The translations under genes were made by a program, and so were the position numbers. Below are positions 43,881-51,431 of a stretch of DNA of 60,536 bases, piece by piece. Origin of the DNA: an uncultured Clostridia bacterium (GTDB lineage: Bacteria > Bacillota > Clostridia > Lachnospirales > CAG-274); NCBI GenBank assembly GCA_947632615.1, contig CANRPW010000015.1, forward strand, positions 1 through 60,536. The letters are read 5' to 3'. Position 1 is the stretch's first letter. Each line of letters opens with the position of its first letter. Under the pieces are notes generated by a model that did not search any database, had not been told where the DNA came from, and saw only the letters and a program-made list of their open reading frames with translations.

Positions 43881-43918
43881 TCGTCCGAACACACAAATAT
43901 TATTGTATACTCGGACGA
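43881..43918 (-). promoter_or_regulatory. Inverted repeat in the pnp leader
   Basis: Arms tcgtccga (43881-43888) and tcggacga (43911-43918) flank a 22-nt AT-rich loop about 55-90 bp upstream of pnp. PNPase leaders in other bacteria carry hairpins cleaved by RNase III for autoregulation; this is a candidate for such a site, by position only. Confidence 0.35.
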
Positions 43919-43965
43919 ATAAATATAAAACGTCGCTCCTGTCTTAAATTACCGATTAAAATTTA

Positions 43966-43989
43966 GGCGAAGCCGAAATCGACTCCGCC
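43966..43989 (-). terminator. Weak hairpin after rpsO
   Basis: 7-bp arms (43966-43972 with 43983-43989, one G-U) about 13 bp after the rpsO stop, followed on the minus strand by aaattttaatc. It is a weak attenuator at best, allowing read-through into pnp. Confidence 0.4.
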
Positions 43990-44002
43990 CAGGTTATTTT
44001 TA

Positions 44003-44260
44003 TTACTTTCTGAGTCCAAGTTCTGCAATAAGATTACGATATTTTAAAATATCCTTTCTCTTGATGTAGTTTAAGAGACCCTTTCTCTGACCTACCATCT
44101 TAAGAAGACCTCTTCTTGAGTGGTGATCCTTCTTATGCACCTTAAGATGCTCTGTAAGGTGATTAATTCTTGCTGTAAGAAGTGCAACCTGAACTTCAGG
44201 TGAACCCGTGTCAGCTTCGTTTCTGCCGAATTTAGCGGCAATTGCTTTTTTGTCGATCAT
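44003..44260 (-). CDS. rpsO: 30S ribosomal protein S15
   Basis: 85 residues with the start at 44260 (AAGGAGGAACAAAAA upstream). The longer in-frame reading adds 22 residues derived from the leader hairpin and is rejected. [40 protein letters not shown] and [17 protein letters not shown] are the conserved S15 segments. It binds the 16S central domain. Its leader holds a stable hairpin that may bind S15. Confidence 0.97.
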   Translation of the reverse strand: MIDKKAIAAKFGRNEADTGSPEVQVALLTARINHLTEHLKVHKKDHHSRRGLLKMVGQRKGLLNYIKRKDILKYRNLIAELGLRK

Positions 44261-44295
44261 TTTTTGTTCCTCCTTGATCTTTAATAACTCCCGAA

Positions 44296-44329
44296 ACAAT
44301 GAAAGGGTCGGAGATGCCGATTTCATTGT
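44296..44329 (-). promoter_or_regulatory. Structured rpsO leader, candidate S15 autoregulatory RNA
   Basis: On the minus strand ACAATGAAA (44329-44321) pairs with TTTCATTGT (44304-44296), and inside it ATCGG pairs with CCGA around a short loop. It lies 36 bp upstream of the start codon. S15 represses its own translation through leader structures in several phyla; the match is by position and structure, not by a recognised Rfam family. Confidence 0.45.
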
Positions 44330-44352
44330 AAGGGATAACTGTCAACCCATAA

Positions 44353-44381
44353 AGTATATCATAAAAAGATATAGATTACAA
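44353..44381 (-). promoter_or_regulatory. Promoter of rpsO
   Basis: On the minus strand TTGTAA (44381-44376) and TATACT (44358-44353) are 17 bp apart, with an extended -10 TG (44361-44360). The leader would be about 85 nt and contains the hairpin above. Confidence 0.6.
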
Positions 44382-44421
44382 GTATTTTTTTTATTATATT
44401 ATAAACTTTTCAAATTATGTA

Positions 44422-45378
44422 TCAATCATAAAGTCTTGAAATGGGAAGTCCCTCGTGAATTCTGTAAATTGCATCTGCAAATATTTTAGCAGTTGAAAGG
44501 ACTTTGATCTTGGGGCTGAGCTTTTCGGGTGGAAGCTGTATCGTGTCAAGAAGAACAAGCTGCTCTATGGCGCTTGACTCTATTCTTTCTATAGCCTTAC
44601 CCGAGAGTACGCCGTGGGTCGCGCAGGCATAAACAGCCTTAGCGCCTCTTTCCTTAATGGCGTTGGCGCCGTTGCAGATAGTGCCCGCCGTGTCGATCAT
44701 ATCGTCGACCAATAATACCTTCTTGCCCTTTATATCGCCTATTATGTTCATAATTTCCGATACGTTGGGACGTGGACGTCTTTTATCTATAATAGCAAGA
44801 GGGATATTGAGCTTTTCTGCAAAAGAACGTACTCTTGCTACAGAGCCTAAGTCGGGAGATACGGCAACCATATCTTCCATATCGTCTTCAAACTTCATTT
44901 CGTAATAATCGGTAAGAAGAGAATTACCCTTTAAATGGTCTACAGGAATGTTGAAAAAGCCTTGTATCTGAGCACAGTGAAGATCCATTGTGAGGACTCT
45001 GTCTGCGCCTGCCGTTGTTATCATATCAGCAACAAGCTTAGCTGAAATGGGATCTCTCGGGCGTGCTTTTCTGTCTTGTCTTGCATAGCCGTAATATGGT
45101 ATAACTGCATTAATTCTGCCTGCTGATGATCTCTTGCAGGCATCTATCATTATAAGAAGTTCCATAAGATGATCGTTTACGGGGCCTGATGTTGAATTGA
45201 CGATATATACGTCTGCGCCTCTTACGGTTTCAGAAAGATTTACGCTTATTTCTCCGTCAGAAAACTGACCTACTGTTGCTTTGCTTACGCTAAGGCCTAT
45301 TTCCTTAGCTATGCCGGCAGCAAGCTCTGTGTTAGAGGTTCCGCTAAAAATCTTGATGTTTCCTCCGCTTGTGTTCAT
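44422..45378 (-). CDS. prs: Ribose-phosphate pyrophosphokinase
   Basis: 318 residues with the start at 45378 behind AGGAGGATAAACCC; a longer frame reading back to 45423 would overlap glmU and is rejected. DLHCAQIQGFFNIPVDHLKG, the ARQDRKARPRDPISAKLVAD flexible loop and the PRPP-binding VLLVDDMIDTAGTICNGA are conserved. It makes PRPP for purine, pyrimidine, His and NAD synthesis. It follows glmU after 26 bp, the standard Firmicute pairing. Confidence 0.96.
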   Translation of the reverse strand: MNTSGGNIKIFSGTSNTELAAGIAKEIGLSVSKATVGQFSDGEISVNLSETVRGADVYIVNSTSGPVNDHLMELLIMIDACKRSSAGRINAVIPYYGYARQDRKARPRDPISAKLVADMITTAGADRVLTMDLHCAQIQGFFNIPVDHLKGNSLLTDYYEMKFEDDMEDMVAVSPDLGSVARVRSFAEKLNIPLAIIDKRRPRPNVSEIMNIIGDIKGKKVLLVDDMIDTAGTICNGANAIKERGAKAVYACATHGVLSGKAIERIESSAIEQLVLLDTIQLPPEKLSPKIKVLSTAKIFADAIYRIHEGLPISRLYD

Positions 45379-45404
45379 GGGTTTATCCTCCTGTTTAAAA
45401 AAAC

Positions 45405-46763
45405 TTATTTCTTCTTTGCCCATTCATCAATATTGATCTGTCTTTTTCTTGCTATTGAAAGAGCGTGGTCGGGTACGTCCTTGTTAATGGTAGAGCCTGC
45501 CGCCGTTACGGCATACTCGCCTACGGTTACGGGTGCAATAAGGTTAGTATTGCAGCCTATGAAGGCATTGTCTTTAATTGTGGTGCGGTATTTGGAAACA
45601 CCGTCATAATTTGCAGTAACCGTACCGCAGCCAAAATTAACGCCCTTGCCTACATCTGAGTCGCCTACATATGTAAGGTGACTTACCTTGGTTCCGTCGT
45701 CAATGTTGGAGTTTTTGATCTCAACAAAGTCGCCTATTCTTACATGCTCGCCGACATGTGCGCCGGGACGAAGATAAGCAAAAGGTCCTACTGTTGTGTA
45801 GTTGTCTACATAGGCATTGTCAAGAACTGACATCTTAATGCTTACACCGTCTTTTATTTCAGAGCTTGTAATTTCTGTGTTAGGGCCTATTATACAATCT
45901 GTTCCTATTTTGGTCTTGCCCTTAAGGGAAGTGCCGGGAAGTATTATTGTATCAGGCGCAATTTTAACGTCCTGACCTATATAGGTATTTTCAGGATTGA
46001 TTATGGAAACTCCCTCAAGCATATGCTTTTCGTTTATTCTGTTCATAAGGACTTTGGTTGCCTTATAAAGATCCAGCTTGGAGTTTACTCCAAGAAATTC
46101 CGTTTCATCCTCTGCCTTCATCACCTCTGTCTTTTCACCCTTGCTCTTTATGACTTCAAGAGTGTCTGTCAGATAATATTCCCCTGAGGCATTGTTATTT
46201 TTAAGTCCTTCAAGAGCTGACTTTAAAGAAGCCGCCTTGAAGATGTATACTCCCGAGTTTACCTCGTTTACTGCCTGCTCTTTGGGGGTCGCATCCTTTT
46301 GCTCTACGATCTTTACAAACTTGCCCTGCTCTCTTATTATTCTGCCGTAGCCCGTTGGGTTTTCGGCTATGAAGCTGACTCCTGTTGCGCTGTTGTCGTT
46401 TTCTGTGTGGAATGAAATTATCTGTTTGATAGTTTCGGGTCTTATAAGAGGAGTATCTCCGCAGAGAATAAGCACATTACCGTCCTCTCCTATAAAGTCC
46501 CCTGCCTGCATTACCGCATGACCTGTTCCTAACTGTTCCTTCTGAAATGCGTATTTTACTCTGTCGCCTATCATCTTCTTTACCATCATGCTCTGATGAC
46601 CTACAATAACGCAGATATCCTCAGCCCCTGCCTCAAGGCAAGTGTCTATAACACAGTCTGCCATTGTTTTGTCAAGCACCTTGTGAAGAACCTTGGGGAC
46701 TTTAGATTTCATTCTTGTTCCCTGACCGGCTGCCAGAATAATAACCTTTAAATTTGTACTCAT
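45405..46763 (-). CDS. glmU: Bifunctional GlmU: GlcNAc-1-phosphate uridyltransferase / GlcN-1-P acetyltransferase
   Basis: 452 residues. The pyrophosphorylase domain starts with VIILAAGQGTRMKSKVPKVL (about residues 7-26), and the C-terminal left-handed beta helix is made of hexapeptide repeats (VKIAPDTIILPGTSLKGKTK onward), with VGDSDVGKGVNFGCGTVTANYDG near the acetyl-CoA site. It makes UDP-GlcNAc for peptidoglycan. ACGAGGTGAATT precedes the ATG. No promoter could be assigned with confidence in the 220-bp AT-rich gap upstream. Confidence 0.97.
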   Translation of the reverse strand: MSTNLKVIILAAGQGTRMKSKVPKVLHKVLDKTMADCVIDTCLEAGAEDICVIVGHQSMMVKKMIGDRVKYAFQKEQLGTGHAVMQAGDFIGEDGNVLILCGDTPLIRPETIKQIISFHTENDNSATGVSFIAENPTGYGRIIREQGKFVKIVEQKDATPKEQAVNEVNSGVYIFKAASLKSALEGLKNNNASGEYYLTDTLEVIKSKGEKTEVMKAEDETEFLGVNSKLDLYKATKVLMNRINEKHMLEGVSIINPENTYIGQDVKIAPDTIILPGTSLKGKTKIGTDCIIGPNTEITSSEIKDGVSIKMSVLDNAYVDNYTTVGPFAYLRPGAHVGEHVRIGDFVEIKNSNIDDGTKVSHLTYVGDSDVGKGVNFGCGTVTANYDGVSKYRTTIKDNAFIGCNTNLIAPVTVGEYAVTAAGSTINKDVPDHALSIARKRQINIDEWAKKK

Positions 46764-46953
46764 AATTCACCTCGTATATAAATACACATAGTCCTATATA
46801 TATTTTCTCACGTTTACCTGATTTTTTCAACAATATTTTTGATTTTTCTTATTTTTGTAAAAAGTATATTAAATTATCTATTATTTTAATAGATTATTGT
46901 ATAATTTTTCAATATGGAATTTGATGGGCGTATAATAAATACTTTAAATAATA

Positions 46954-46979
46954 AAGGCAGCCTGAAGCAGACTGCCCTT
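46954..46979 (-). terminator. Terminator after the anchored unknown-protein gene
   Basis: An imperfect stem (aaggcag at 46954-46960 with ctgccctt at 46972-46979) with the GAAG tetraloop region inside, followed on the minus strand by TTTATTATTT. The rest of the 46764-46985 gap is AT-rich and otherwise featureless. Confidence 0.65.
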
Positions 46980-46985
46980 ATAGAT

Positions 46986-47927
46986 TTACTCAAATGTTTC
47001 CGTATTTATAACCGGGTTTACATGAGAAACGAGAGAGGATGTGTCAAAGTCCTTATCGCTTTCCATATAAAGCTCTCCCTCAGAGCCCTGTCTTGTAATA
47101 TAAAGGGCATTATCTTTAAGTCCCTTATAAAATACGCACTCTGAATAGTCAAGATTTAGATAAAACTTATTGTAAGACTCTTCGTCAAGTATGACTTCTC
47201 CGCCGTTTTTGGTGTAAACAGCGAAAATGCTTGAATATTTATCAGGGTCTTCAATAGTATAATAGATGTACTTGGCATCATTTGAAATCGCCTGTATATC
47301 TCTGTTCTGTCCGAATACCGTTTCCTTGCCGTTTATACTGTAGCAGCAGTCGTAGGTCTTGCTTTCTTCGTTATAGTCCTTGGCATAGGCTATAACATCA
47401 CCGTCGGGAGATATCTGTATTCTGTTGGACGTACTCACAAAGGCAGTATTGCAGATGACCTTTATTTTGTCTGTTACGGTGTTATAAGCATAAAGTGTGC
47501 CTTCATATTTTTTATCATCAGAATTAGGCACTATGTAACCAACCATAGACCCGTCGTTGGAAATAGTGCAGGATATAACATTTTTAGCAAGTGGTGTAGC
47601 CTTACCATCAGCAAAATATGCAAGCTCCATATCCTTTACTAAAATAAATCTGTCTTGGGCAAGGTCTGTCATATAGTCGCTTACGTCAAAGACAACTGCC
47701 TCCCCCGACTCATCTGTAAATATAAGCCCCTGAGAGTCTTCTGAGCCTTCAGAGCCTTCCGTATCATCGGCCGCCTGTTTTGTTACGGTATATTTAGGCA
47801 GAGGCTCTACAGTATTTTCATTTTTATATTTTTTTACCGACACCAAAGCCAAAAATGCAGCAATCACAACTACTGCGGCTATAATACATATTATCGCTGT
47901 TTTTGCAAAAGATTTATCCTTTTTCAT
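46986..47927 (-). CDS. Membrane-anchored protein, predicted beta-propeller-like, unknown function
   Basis: 313 residues. A basic N-terminus and one hydrophobic segment (about residues 9-30, TAIICIIAAVVVIAAFLALV) give an anchor with the bulk outside, followed by a Glu/Ser/Asp-rich linker. The exterior domain has short repeating strand pairs (KNVISCTISNDGSMVGYIVP, NRIQISPDGDVIAYAKDYNE, QAISNDAKYIYYTIEDPDKY) of the S-x-D-G/A type seen in TolB/WD40-like propellers and DUF5050-type proteins. No catalytic motif is visible. GGAGGAAACGAT precedes the ATG. Confidence 0.7.
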   Translation of the reverse strand: MKKDKSFAKTAIICIIAAVVVIAAFLALVSVKKYKNENTVEPLPKYTVTKQAADDTEGSEGSEDSQGLIFTDESGEAVVFDVSDYMTDLAQDRFILVKDMELAYFADGKATPLAKNVISCTISNDGSMVGYIVPNSDDKKYEGTLYAYNTVTDKIKVICNTAFVSTSNRIQISPDGDVIAYAKDYNEESKTYDCCYSINGKETVFGQNRDIQAISNDAKYIYYTIEDPDKYSSIFAVYTKNGGEVILDEESYNKFYLNLDYSECVFYKGLKDNALYITRQGSEGELYMESDKDFDTSSLVSHVNPVINTETFE

Positions 47928-47992
47928 ATCGTTTCCTCCATACGTATGTATATATTAAATTTATCAGAAAACAAGTAAGATGTCAATAATTT

Positions 47993-48334
47993 TTACAGTC
48001 CTAAGCTTATAAGCAGAGCCTTGTCTACCTTATCCATTATAGGCTTGTCAAAGTGCCCTATTTTTTCCTTAAGGCGCTTTTTGTCTATTGTCCTTATCTG
48101 CTCTAAAAGCACAACAGAGTCTTTCACAAGCAAATAGCGCTTTGAGTCTGCCTCAATGTGAGTAGGCAGCTTTGCCTTATTTATCTGAGAGGTTATTGCG
48201 GCAATAATGACCGTGGGTGAATATCTGTTTCCTATATCGTTTTGTATTATAAGCACAGGTCTTATTCCGCCCTGCTCTGAGCCTACTACAGGGCTTAAGT
48301 CTGCGTAAAATATATCTCCTCGTTTAACTATCAA
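47993..48334 (-). CDS. ndoA: Type II toxin endoribonuclease NdoA (MazF/PemK family)
   Basis: 113 residues with a TTG start at 48334, giving the family-typical N-terminus (M)[26 protein letters not shown] lies 6-7 bp upstream. A GTG at 48343 would leave no ribosome-site spacing. [20 protein letters not shown] and [18 protein letters not shown] carry the catalytic Arg and Thr regions. It cleaves mRNA at specific short sequences. In Bacillus the antitoxin gene ndoAI lies between alr and ndoA, but here the 76-bp gap cannot hold it, so the antitoxin is elsewhere, lost or replaced. Confidence 0.92.
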   Translation of the reverse strand: MIVKRGDIFYADLSPVVGSEQGGIRPVLIIQNDIGNRYSPTVIIAAITSQINKAKLPTHIEADSKRYLLVKDSVVLLEQIRTIDKKRLKEKIGHFDKPIMDKVDKALLISLGL

Positions 48335-48410
48335 AAAAATCACCCCAATTAGTCACAGTAAATTCACATATTTAATATTGACTGCGGGTGTATTTTTTAT
48401 ACTTAAGTCA

Positions 48411-49544
48411 TCACCTATAATTTTGTATATATATTCTGGGCACTCTTTTGCTTACGGCACAAAGTATTTCATAGCTTATGGTGCTTCCGTAGCCCGCAAG
48501 CTCGTCAGCATCTATTTTAATGTCGCCGCTCTCGCCCATAAGTATAACCTCATCGCCCATTTTTACATCAGGCACATGGCTTACGTCTACCATAAACTGA
48601 TCCATACATACCCTGCCTATTATGGGGCAGAAATGACCGTTTATAATAACTCTTGCCTTGTTGCCGTTTGCGCGGAAATATCCGTCTGCATAGCCCACCG
48701 GCACGGTAGCACAGATAACATCCTCGGAGGCCTTATATGTTCTTCCGTAGCTTACGTATGAGCCGCTCTTTAAAGGCTTAACAAAAGCCACACGGCTTTT
48801 AAGGCTCATTACGGGGCTTATCTTTACGGAGGTTGTGACCTCGTCGGAAGGATAATAGCCGTAAAGTATAATGCCTGCCCTTACCATGTCAAAGCTGAGC
48901 TCCGGCATCATATCCAGAATAGCCGCCGAGTTGGCGCAGTGCCTTATAAGCTCAAGCCCTGCCTGCTCTAAAGCATCAGTCACATATTTAAAGCCCTTTA
49001 CCTGAAAATGGGTATATGCCTTATCCTTTGAGTCAGCCTCGGCAAAGTGTGTAAATATGCCCGTTATGTTTATGCCGGGCAGCCTGCTTATTTCTATTAT
49101 TTCATTTATGCTCTCATCAGAGGGGAAGAAGCCTATGCGCCCCATTCCCGTATCAAGCTTAATATGTATACGGCAGTCTTTGGCAAGCCTTATTGCCTCT
49201 TTTGATAAGTCGTCTGCCATTTCGCGGCAATATATAGTCTGTATTATGTCATATTTAATAACATCTTCATATCTCTCAGGCACGGTATAACCCAATATAA
49301 GTATGGGCGCTCCTATGCCGTGCTCTCTCAGCTCTATAGCCTCGTCAATGTTTGCAACGGCTAAATAGTCGGCGCCGTTTTTAAGGCAGACCCTTGCCGC
49401 CTCTACGGCTCCGTGACCGTAGGCATTAGCCTTTACCACAGCCAATAGTTTGCTGCCCGCCGCCGCCTTTATATTTCTCACATTTTCGGCAAACCTGTCA
49501 AGGTCTATTTCTGCCCTCACTCTTTCTCTTTTGTAATCAACCAT
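48411..49544 (-). CDS. alr: Alanine racemase
   Basis: 377 residues. The PLP lysine lies in KLLAVVKANAYGHGAVEAAR (about residues 32-51), the conserved RHCANSAAILDMMPELSFDM contains substrate-pocket residues, and the catalytic Tyr is in VSYGRTYKA (about 263). It makes D-alanine for the wall; in spore formers next to gerS/ydcC it also removes the germinant L-alanine. It starts 13 bp after the lipoprotein gene, so both are cotranscribed, with ndoA next. Confidence 0.96.
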   Translation of the reverse strand: MVDYKRERVRAEIDLDRFAENVRNIKAAAGSKLLAVVKANAYGHGAVEAARVCLKNGADYLAVANIDEAIELREHGIGAPILILGYTVPERYEDVIKYDIIQTIYCREMADDLSKEAIRLAKDCRIHIKLDTGMGRIGFFPSDESINEIIEISRLPGINITGIFTHFAEADSKDKAYTHFQVKGFKYVTDALEQAGLELIRHCANSAAILDMMPELSFDMVRAGIILYGYYPSDEVTTSVKISPVMSLKSRVAFVKPLKSGSYVSYGRTYKASEDVICATVPVGYADGYFRANGNKARVIINGHFCPIIGRVCMDQFMVDVSHVPDVKMGDEVILMGESGDIKIDADELAGYGSTISYEILCAVSKRVPRIYIQNYR

Positions 49545-49557
49545 TTATTGCACCTCT

Positions 49558-50199
49558 TTAATTCTCAAGCATAGCGGAGATCTTAAATTCATCCCCCAAA
49601 AACTCGGGGTTGTATTCAAAACTTTCAAATTCCTCCACAATATGCTCCCCTCCCTTGCTGTTATATATAACAAGCCTTTTAGGGTCGCCGCTTTTTATGT
49701 CTACAAAAAGCTTTTCCGTAGAATATTCCGAGTCATCACCCGGTATAGAAGCCTCAAGGGTCAGATATTTTTCACCGTCAAGGGAGGCTGCGGAAACAGT
49801 CGTTTCCTCCCCGGAGGAAGCCTCATTTTTCAAAAATGTAAAAAGCACGATCTCTCGTCTTTTGTCATTTTCTCCCGATGCCACCTGAACCTTACTTCTT
49901 ATAACAGGATTATACAACCAAATCATATTTCCGTCAAATAAAATTGATATTCCGTCGGCTTTTTCAGGCTCTACAGTTTCTATGCGATATCTGCCGCCCT
50001 CATCTGCCATCTGCTTTGTCATATATGTGCTTTCTGTCATATCAGAATAATAAGTAACACTGCACTCCGCCTTATAGCCTGTCATTTCCGAAAGCCTTTT
50101 ATGTATTCTGTCATAGTCGGATATTTCTTCACCGCCGCAGCCCGAAAGCAGCAGACTGCCTGCAAGTAAAATAAAAGCTCCCTTTTTTAAAGTTTTCAT
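49558..50199 (-). CDS. GerS/YdcC-like sporulation or germination lipoprotein (LolA-like fold)
   Basis: 213 residues. The lipobox LSGC puts the lipidated Cys at residue 21. The mature domain (MTGYKAECSVTYYSDMTEST onward) is predicted beta-rich with GRYRIETVEP, LFDGNMIWLYNPV and YLTLEASIPG strands, as in LolA-like outer-membrane-lipoprotein-sorting folds. Position is the main clue: directly upstream of alr, as ydcC in Bacillus and gerS with alr2 in Clostridioides difficile. GCGGAGGAATAT precedes the ATG. Assignment is by family resemblance and synteny. Confidence 0.65.
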   Translation of the reverse strand: MKTLKKGAFILLAGSLLLSGCGGEEISDYDRIHKRLSEMTGYKAECSVTYYSDMTESTYMTKQMADEGGRYRIETVEPEKADGISILFDGNMIWLYNPVIRSKVQVASGENDKRREIVLFTFLKNEASSGEETTVSAASLDGEKYLTLEASIPGDDSEYSTEKLFVDIKSGDPKRLVIYNSKGGEHIVEEFESFEYNPEFLGDEFKISAMLEN

Positions 50200-50257
50200 A
50201 TATTCCTCCGCTTATGTGTTTTATAATAATATATTTTATAAGCGGAAATATTATACT

Positions 50258-50833
50258 TTAAAGATAGCCCCTTCTTTCGCTTTCATCAAGCAGCTCCATA
50301 TAAAAACTGCGTATAGGGTCGTTTGCCTTTAAAATGCTGTTTTTGCCCTTTTCAAGCACCATAGCCTTTGTAATGTTGTTTTCCGTCCAGGGTATGCCCT
50401 TAGCCATAAAATTAAGCACAACAGGCTGAAAGCGGTCTAAAATGTTTGCAAACCTTGCTTCCTTTGTCTTGTTTTCGTCAAATTCAAGCCAAAGCGCCTT
50501 AAGCTCAGCTCCCTTTTCGGGAAGGGTGTCAAAAAGCCTGTCCGCCGCCTTTTGTTCTCTTTCGGCTTTATCCTTTCCGGCTTTTTCATCATATAAATAG
50601 GTGTCCCCTGCATATATCTCCACAAGGTCGTGTATGAGAGTCATTTTTATACACTTTAAAATATCAGTGCCCTCATCGGCATATTCTTCAAGCACTATGG
50701 CATACATACATAACGACCACGAATGTTCCGCATCGTTTTCACGTCTTCCCGAAGAAAGCATAGAATGTCTGAATATCTCCTTAAGCTTTTCCGTTTCTAT
50801 CAAAAATTCCATTTGTTTTTTGAGCTTATCCAT
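50258..50833 (-). CDS. HD domain hydrolase (YfbR/HDDC2-like)
   Basis: 191 residues with the start at 50833 (AAGGGGGC upstream); a GTG-initiated extension of 13 hydrophobic residues is less likely. FRHSMLSSGRRENDAEHSWS supplies the first metal His residues and TLIHDLVEIYAGD (about residues 69-81) the HD pair; the family (HD_3) contains dNMP 5'-nucleotidases such as YfbR and human HDDC2. Substrate unproven. Monocistronic on the minus strand, divergent from the tRNA-Leu gene. Confidence 0.85.
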   Translation of the reverse strand: MDKLKKQMEFLIETEKLKEIFRHSMLSSGRRENDAEHSWSLCMYAIVLEEYADEGTDILKCIKMTLIHDLVEIYAGDTYLYDEKAGKDKAEREQKAADRLFDTLPEKGAELKALWLEFDENKTKEARFANILDRFQPVVLNFMAKGIPWTENNITKAMVLEKGKNSILKANDPIRSFYMELLDESERRGYL

Positions 50834-50935
50834 TAAAAAGCCCCCTTCCCCTATAATAATAAATAATACCACGCCGCCCTTTTATTTTCAACAATATAAA
50901 TAAAATATATTAAAATTCATAGGGTCAAATTATGA

Positions 50936-50964
50936 TTGACATTTTAAGACTTAAATAGTATAAT
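50936..50964 (+). promoter_or_regulatory. Promoter of the tRNA-Leu/tRNA-Ser unit
   Basis: TTGACA (50936-50941) and TATAAT (50959-50964), both perfect, are 17 bp apart. Transcription should start about 5 bases before the mature tRNA-Leu 5' end. Confidence 0.9.
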
Positions 50965-50976
50965 CTATTATTGCAG

Positions 50977-51057
50977 GCGGATATGGCGGAATTGGCAGAC
51001 GCGCCAGACTTAGAATCTGGTTCTTCGTGAGTGCAGGTTCAAGTCCTGTTATCCGCA
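50977..51057 (+). tRNA. tRNA-Leu (anticodon TAG)
   Basis: 81 nt with a seven-pair acceptor stem GCGGATA/TATCCGC, discriminator A, a D-arm with TGGCGGAATTGGCAGACGCG, anticodon stem CCAGA/TCTGG around loop CTTAGAA, a long variable arm typical of tRNA-Leu and GGTTCAAGTCC in the T-arm. The CCA is not encoded. It reads CUA/CUG codons. Confidence 0.97.
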
Positions 51058-51065
51058 TTTTATAC

Positions 51066-51154
51066 GGAGAGTTATCGAAGTGGTCATAACGAGCCTGACT
51101 CGAAATCAGGTAGCCCTTTTTAAGGGCTCGTGGGTTCGAATCCCACACTCTCCG
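51066..51154 (+). tRNA. tRNA-Ser (anticodon CGA)
   Basis: 89 nt with acceptor stem GGAGAGT/ACTCTCC, discriminator G, anticodon stem CCTGA/TCAGG around CTCGAAA, a long variable arm (tagccctttttaagggctc) typical of tRNA-Ser, and GGGTTCGAATCCC in the T-arm. The CCA is not encoded. It reads UCG. It lies 8 bp after tRNA-Leu and is cotranscribed. Confidence 0.97.
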
Positions 51155-51326
51155 CTTTTAAAGTCTCAGACGGTTTTGCTGTCTGAGGCTTTTTAATATT
51201 ATCTTGAATACTTTTAACAGCATTTTTTGCTATTTCATTTAATATAGCCTCTGTTTCTTCTTTTCTTCTGACTGCCCTTTCTTCGTTCCATTTAAGTGTG
51301 GTGTTCCCGTCTTTAAAGCTTTCCAC
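51120..51326 (-). CDS. Doubtful small ORF antisense to tRNA-Ser
   Basis: A frame of 68 codons with a possible GTG start at 51326, preceded by AGAGGTG. The first 45 residues are charged and helix-like (LKWNEERAVRRKEETEAILN), which could be real, but the last 20 run through the tRNA terminator and the antisense of tRNA-Ser, giving the well-known spurious GFEPTSP tail. If real it is divergent from the recombinase gene and might be an accessory factor. I list it only because the ribosome site and N-terminal half look plausible. Confidence 0.2.
   Translation of the reverse strand: MESFKDGNTTLKWNEERAVRRKEETEAILNEIAKNAVKSIQDNIKKPQTAKPSETLKAESVGFEPTSP
51162..51196 (+). terminator. Terminator after tRNA-Ser
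   Basis: A 10-bp stem agtctcagac/gtctgaggct with one G-U and a 9-nt loop, followed by ttttaat. It starts 7 bp after the tRNA. Confidence 0.85.
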
Positions 51327-51431
51327 ATATATCACCTCTTAAATAATTTATGCCTTTTGACCTTTGGGACTTACCGTATTCAGGCATTTATCTACATCAC
51401 CCGGCAATATCATATAAATGAGGCGATGTAT

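Noticed and set aside
44261..44326. Longer S15 start at 44326
   Set aside because: The extra 22 residues come from the leader hairpin; the AAGGAGG site sits just before the ATG at 44260.
50951..51148. Minus-strand open frame across tRNA-Leu and tRNA-Ser
   Set aside because: It is entirely the antisense of two clear tRNAs.
51120..51160. Protein tail GFEPTSP antisense to tRNA-Ser
   Set aside because: This peptide is the well-known artefact of translating the complement of a tRNA gene.
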